From Paraburkholderia sp. Tr-20389 (GTDB taxonomy: Bacteria > Pseudomonadota > Gammaproteobacteria > Burkholderiales > Burkholderiaceae), in the NCBI RefSeq assembly GCF_017104565.1, contig NZ_JAAGPD010000020.1, positions 1 through 64,000 on the forward strand: a DNA stretch of 64,000 nt, in the 5' to 3' direction. A program made the translations under genes and the position numbers. The notes below the pieces were generated by a model. That model searched no databases. It had not been told where the DNA came from and saw only the letters and a list, made by a program, of their open reading frames with translations. The number at the start of each line of letters is the position of its first letter. Position 1 is the stretch's first letter. This document shows, piece by piece, positions 61,376-64,000 of the stretch.

Positions 61376-61416
61376 CAACGGACAGCGCCTGCGAACGTTC
61401 TTCCGTTGGCAGGCGC
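61376..61416. terminator. possible pseudoknot between convergent genes
   Basis: CAACGGA (61376-61382) can pair with TCCGTTG (61402-61408), and GCGCCTGC (61385-61392), which lies in that loop, can pair with GCAGGCGC (61409-61416). The two stems interlock in H-type pseudoknot order. They lie between the stops of a plus-strand and a minus-strand gene. Confidence 0.4.
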
Positions 61417-61434
61417 GGAATCCGCAAAGTCCGC

Positions 61435-62952
61435 TTAGAACACCTTCACCGGCACATTCACAACCAGACGGTACTCCATGTTGTCCGGGTCCGAGTAGTG
61501 CGACGTCGACTTGTGATACATCGCGATGAACGTGATCTTCGTATCCTTGAAGCGGCCGCTTTGCAGCGTATAGCTCGGAATAAAGCCGATTTCGTGGTGC
61601 GTGCCGTGCACATACTCGCCGTTTCGCGTGTACGGTCCGATTGCACCTGACGCCGCGCCCGCCGATGCATCCGCACCCCAGCCCGTCACGCCCCACAGCA
61701 TCGCTTTGAAGCCGGGCAGACCTGCATATTTGCCGTCGAACGTATAACGCAGCTGGAACGACTTTTCGTGCGGTGCGTTGTAGTCGACGTCCATCGAGTT
61801 CACGAGATAGATACCGTTGGTCTCGTTCACATAATCGAAGAACTGGTCGCCGAGAATCTGCTGATAACCGAGCAGCACCTGATGCGGACCATGCTGTGCC
61901 GACAGTGACAGGCTATATGCATTGTTGTCGATATGACCTTGCAGCGCGGAACCCGTCTGGTGCGTCGAATAGATGTTCGCGAGGCCGGCCCACTTGACCG
62001 TGTTCACATCGCCGATCGAATGCGAGACCGCGGCGTAGAACTGATTCCACACGTTTTCAGCTTGATCGGCGTACAGCGTGACGGTGCCGTTGGGCGAGTA
62101 GTCCCAGTTGCCGCCGAAGTAGGACAGGCGCTTGATCGTCACGCCGCCGTAGGACGACGTCAGGTCGGTCAGGTACGTGTGGCCGCGCGCGTTGACTTTC
62201 GAAAAGCTGCCTGCCTCGAGCGTGACGTTGTGGATGTCGTTGCTCACGGCCGACACACCGAGGAAGGTCGGCGGCAGCGAACGGTTGTCGTGCGGTTCCA
62301 TGAACGGGTTGTTATCGACCGTCTGCAAGCCGTATTTGACGACTGTTTCGGAGATGCGCGCCTTGATGTCGTACATGCCCGGATACGCCCATGCGAGCTG
62401 ATCGGAGCCGCCGCCGCCTTTCTCGACGTGCACCATGTTGCCCGCGCCGTTGCCGCCGTCGAGCTTGAGCGCTGCGAACAGCGACGCATCGAAACCGAGG
62501 CCGACTAGCCCTTGCGTATAGCCCGATTCGAAGTTCGCCTGCATGCCCTGCACCCACGCGTGACGATGTGGGCCGCCTTCGTTATCGAACACGTCGGCGT
62601 AATTGCGGAACAGCAGGTTCAGATGGCTGTCGGCGACCAGACCTTTGCTTTTCGCCTGGCTCGACAACTGCTCGGGCGGTGTCACGGACTGATCGGCTTC
62701 GGCGTTCACGAGCGCGTTGTTGGTTTCCGGCTGCACTTCCGTGGTATTCGGCGTGTGTTTCAGCTTCGGCTTGGCCGGCGTTGCCGGTGTTGCCGGCGAT
62801 GCAGGTGCTGCCTGTGCCACAGCCGCGCTGGCGGCTGTGGCGGGTGCCGCTGTGTCGTCCGCAAACGCGGCGGTTGCGATCGTCAGCGCGGGCAGGCTGA
62901 CCGCCAGCAACGCGAGTTTCGATGCTCCTGATGTGGATCGTTGGGTTGTCAT
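61435..62952 (-). CDS. OprD family outer-membrane porin
   Basis: A substrate-specific beta-barrel channel for small acids, amino acids or peptides. Residues 1-31 are a signal peptide ending AFA, and a Pro/Ala-rich linker follows (35-65). The barrel region (80-505) has alternating hydrophobic strands and ends with the aromatic residue F, as outer-membrane proteins do (VPVKVF). The length of 505 includes the extra linker. An oligopeptide ABC ATPase lies upstream on the same strand, so a link to peptide uptake is possible. Confidence 0.9.
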   Translation of the reverse strand: MTTQRSTSGASKLALLAVSLPALTIATAAFADDTAAPATAASAAVAQAAPASPATPATPAKPKLKHTPNTTEVQPETNNALVNAEADQSVTPPEQLSSQAKSKGLVADSHLNLLFRNYADVFDNEGGPHRHAWVQGMQANFESGYTQGLVGLGFDASLFAALKLDGGNGAGNMVHVEKGGGGSDQLAWAYPGMYDIKARISETVVKYGLQTVDNNPFMEPHDNRSLPPTFLGVSAVSNDIHNVTLEAGSFSKVNARGHTYLTDLTSSYGGVTIKRLSYFGGNWDYSPNGTVTLYADQAENVWNQFYAAVSHSIGDVNTVKWAGLANIYSTHQTGSALQGHIDNNAYSLSLSAQHGPHQVLLGYQQILGDQFFDYVNETNGIYLVNSMDVDYNAPHEKSFQLRYTFDGKYAGLPGFKAMLWGVTGWGADASAGAASGAIGPYTRNGEYVHGTHHEIGFIPSYTLQSGRFKDTKITFIAMYHKSTSHYSDPDNMEYRLVVNVPVKVF

Positions 62953-63106
62953 TGCTATTCCGTTCTTCTAGTTGATGAAACAGTGGCGCGGCGGTCGGCC
63001 GTGTCACGCTTTCTCGCCCGTTCCCGATGTCGCGCGAACGAACGCCTCCCTCGGCGCAGCGGCTAGCTGCGTCGCGGAAAATAGGGCGTGTGAAGCTAAA
63101 TGGATG

Positions 63107-64000
63107 TCAGGTCATGACGGCACGTATGCAGGCGACCTGCGTGTGGCCGGGACCCGCCGCCGTTGCGGCGGGACGCTCGTTCGCACAGGCGTCGATTGCA
63201 TCCGGGCAGCGCGTGCGAAATGCGCAGCCCGAAGGCGGCTTCAGCGGCGACGGAATCTCGCCGCGCAACAACACGTGTTCGCGCGCGCGCTCCGCGATGG
63301 GATCGGGCAGCGGTACGGCGGACAGCAGCGCCCGCGTGTACGGATGCTTCGGCTCGCGGTACACGTCGCGCTTGTCGCCGAACTCCATCACGCGGCCCAG
63401 GTACATCACGAGCACGCGCTGGCTGATCGCCTTCACGACGGCGAGATCGTGCGCGACGAACAGCAGCGACAGCGACAACTCGCGTTGCAGATCGCGCAGC
63501 AGATTGACGATCTGCGCCTGAATGGACACGTCGAGCGCCGACACGGGCTCGTCGCAGATCACGAGTTGCGGCTCGCCGATCAGCGCACGCGCGATGCCCA
63601 CGCGCTGACACTGGCCGCCCGAAAACTCGTGCGGATAACGCCGCAAGTGATGATTCGACAGGCCGACGCGTTCGAGCATCGTGCGTACGCGCACACGCGT
63701 TTCTTCGCGGCCGAGTTGCGGCTGATGTGTCTTCAGCGGCTCCGCGACGATCTGCTCGATGGTCATGCGCGGATCGAGCGACGCGAGCGGGTCCTGGAAA
63801 ATCATCTGCACGTCGCGGCGAATCTGCGTGGTGTCGCGCTTCGCAACGCTTGCGACCGTTTCTTTCCCTTTCCACTGCACGCTGCCCGACGTCACGGGCG
63901 CAAGGCCAATGATCGCGCGTGCGAGTGTCGACTTGCCGCAGCCGGACTCGCCGACGAGGCCGACGGTCTCGCCGCGGCGCACATCGAACGACACGCCGTC
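63107..64000 (-). CDS. oligopeptide/dipeptide ABC transporter ATPase (OppF/DppF), 5' end outside window
   Basis: The ATP-binding subunit of a peptide importer. The frame is open to the window edge, so the N-terminus is missing; the GTG at 63994 is inside the gene (DGVSFDVRRGE precedes and spans it). The signature motifs are Walker A GESGCGKST, FSGGQCQRVGIARAL and Walker B LVICDEPVSALD. The C-terminal Cys-rich tail CAFRTRCPDAIDAC is the oligopeptide transporter extension. Partner permeases should lie beyond 64000. Confidence 0.93.
   Translation of the reverse strand, partial: DGVSFDVRRGETVGLVGESGCGKSTLARAIIGLAPVTSGSVQWKGKETVASVAKRDTTQIRRDVQMIFQDPLASLDPRMTIEQIVAEPLKTHQPQLGREETRVRVRTMLERVGLSNHHLRRYPHEFSGGQCQRVGIARALIGEPQLVICDEPVSALDVSIQAQIVNLLRDLQRELSLSLLFVAHDLAVVKAISQRVLVMYLGRVMEFGDKRDVYREPKHPYTRALLSAVPLPDPIAERAREHVLLRGEIPSPLKPPSGCAFRTRCPDAIDACANERPAATAAGPGHTQVACIRAVMT

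Noticed and set aside
1-64000. tRNA, rRNA, CRISPR arrays, insertion sequences and integrase genes
   Set aside because: I looked for regular repeat-spacer arrays, transposase-like proteins and cloverleaf-like segments and saw none; weak RNA genes could still be missed without a tool.

Overview
The window is high-GC DNA, densely coded and without tRNA, rRNA, CRISPR, integrase or transposase genes. Codon bias, gene families and many LysR/MarR regulators suggest a chromosome or megaplasmid of a Burkholderia/Paraburkholderia-type betaproteobacterium. That assignment is inference from gene style; no marker gene is present.

Layout. 1-5.8 kb: the end of an IlvD/Edd dehydratase, an atypical short-chain dehydrogenase, two small unknown genes, a serine acetyltransferase, an AraC regulator and a DMT exporter. 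5.8-6.5 kb: a giant imperfect palindrome (copy A). 6.5-13.9 kb: folE, a LysR regulator and an aromatic block, pobA then pcaI-J-B-D-C, which converts 4-hydroxybenzoate to protocatechuate and carries out later beta-ketoadipate steps; pcaGH and an assigned pcaF are absent. 13.9-14.6 kb: palindrome copy B. 14.7-19.5 kb: a Liv-type ABC transporter whose two permeases are fused. 19.5-23.7 kb: a small unknown gene, a Lys/Ala-rich histone-like protein, an omega-aminotransferase with a divergent MocR regulator, and a short ORF. 23.8-28.3 kb: two membrane diguanylate cyclases, a single-pass membrane protein and a LysE exporter. 28.4-34.6 kb: a SulP transporter, a glyoxalase, an FAD-glucose-dehydrogenase-like gamma/alpha pair, a ribbon-helix-helix protein and a PAS-GGDEF protein. 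34.7-38.5 kb: LysR, glutathione transferase and a three-module flavin/iron-sulphur oxidoreductase. 38.5-42.9 kb: an operon of DUF4142, cupredoxin, ECF sigma factor and a Cys-rich secreted protein, then a MarR-ClC pair. 43-46 kb: an HPP-CBS protein, a phasin and a zinc metallopeptidase.

46.4-53.3 kb holds three tightly packed genes: transglutaminase-DUF2126 amidoligase, circularly permuted ATP-grasp plus alpha-E, and a second transglutaminase. Together they look like a dedicated peptide-bond-forming system of unknown product. 53.4-58.7 kb holds two paralogous MarR genes followed by an EmrA-EmrB-NodT tripartite pump; the same palindrome, GTGCATAYGCAC, lies at the front of each MarR gene and of the pump. 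58.7-64 kb: a thiolase, a ketopantoate-reductase-family gene, a small membrane protein, an OprD-type porin and the C-terminal part of an oligopeptide ABC ATPase.

The three items most worth following are the paired giant palindromes, whose internal hairpins show compensatory base changes; the amidoligase/ATP-grasp/transglutaminase cluster; and the three-site MarR operator array.
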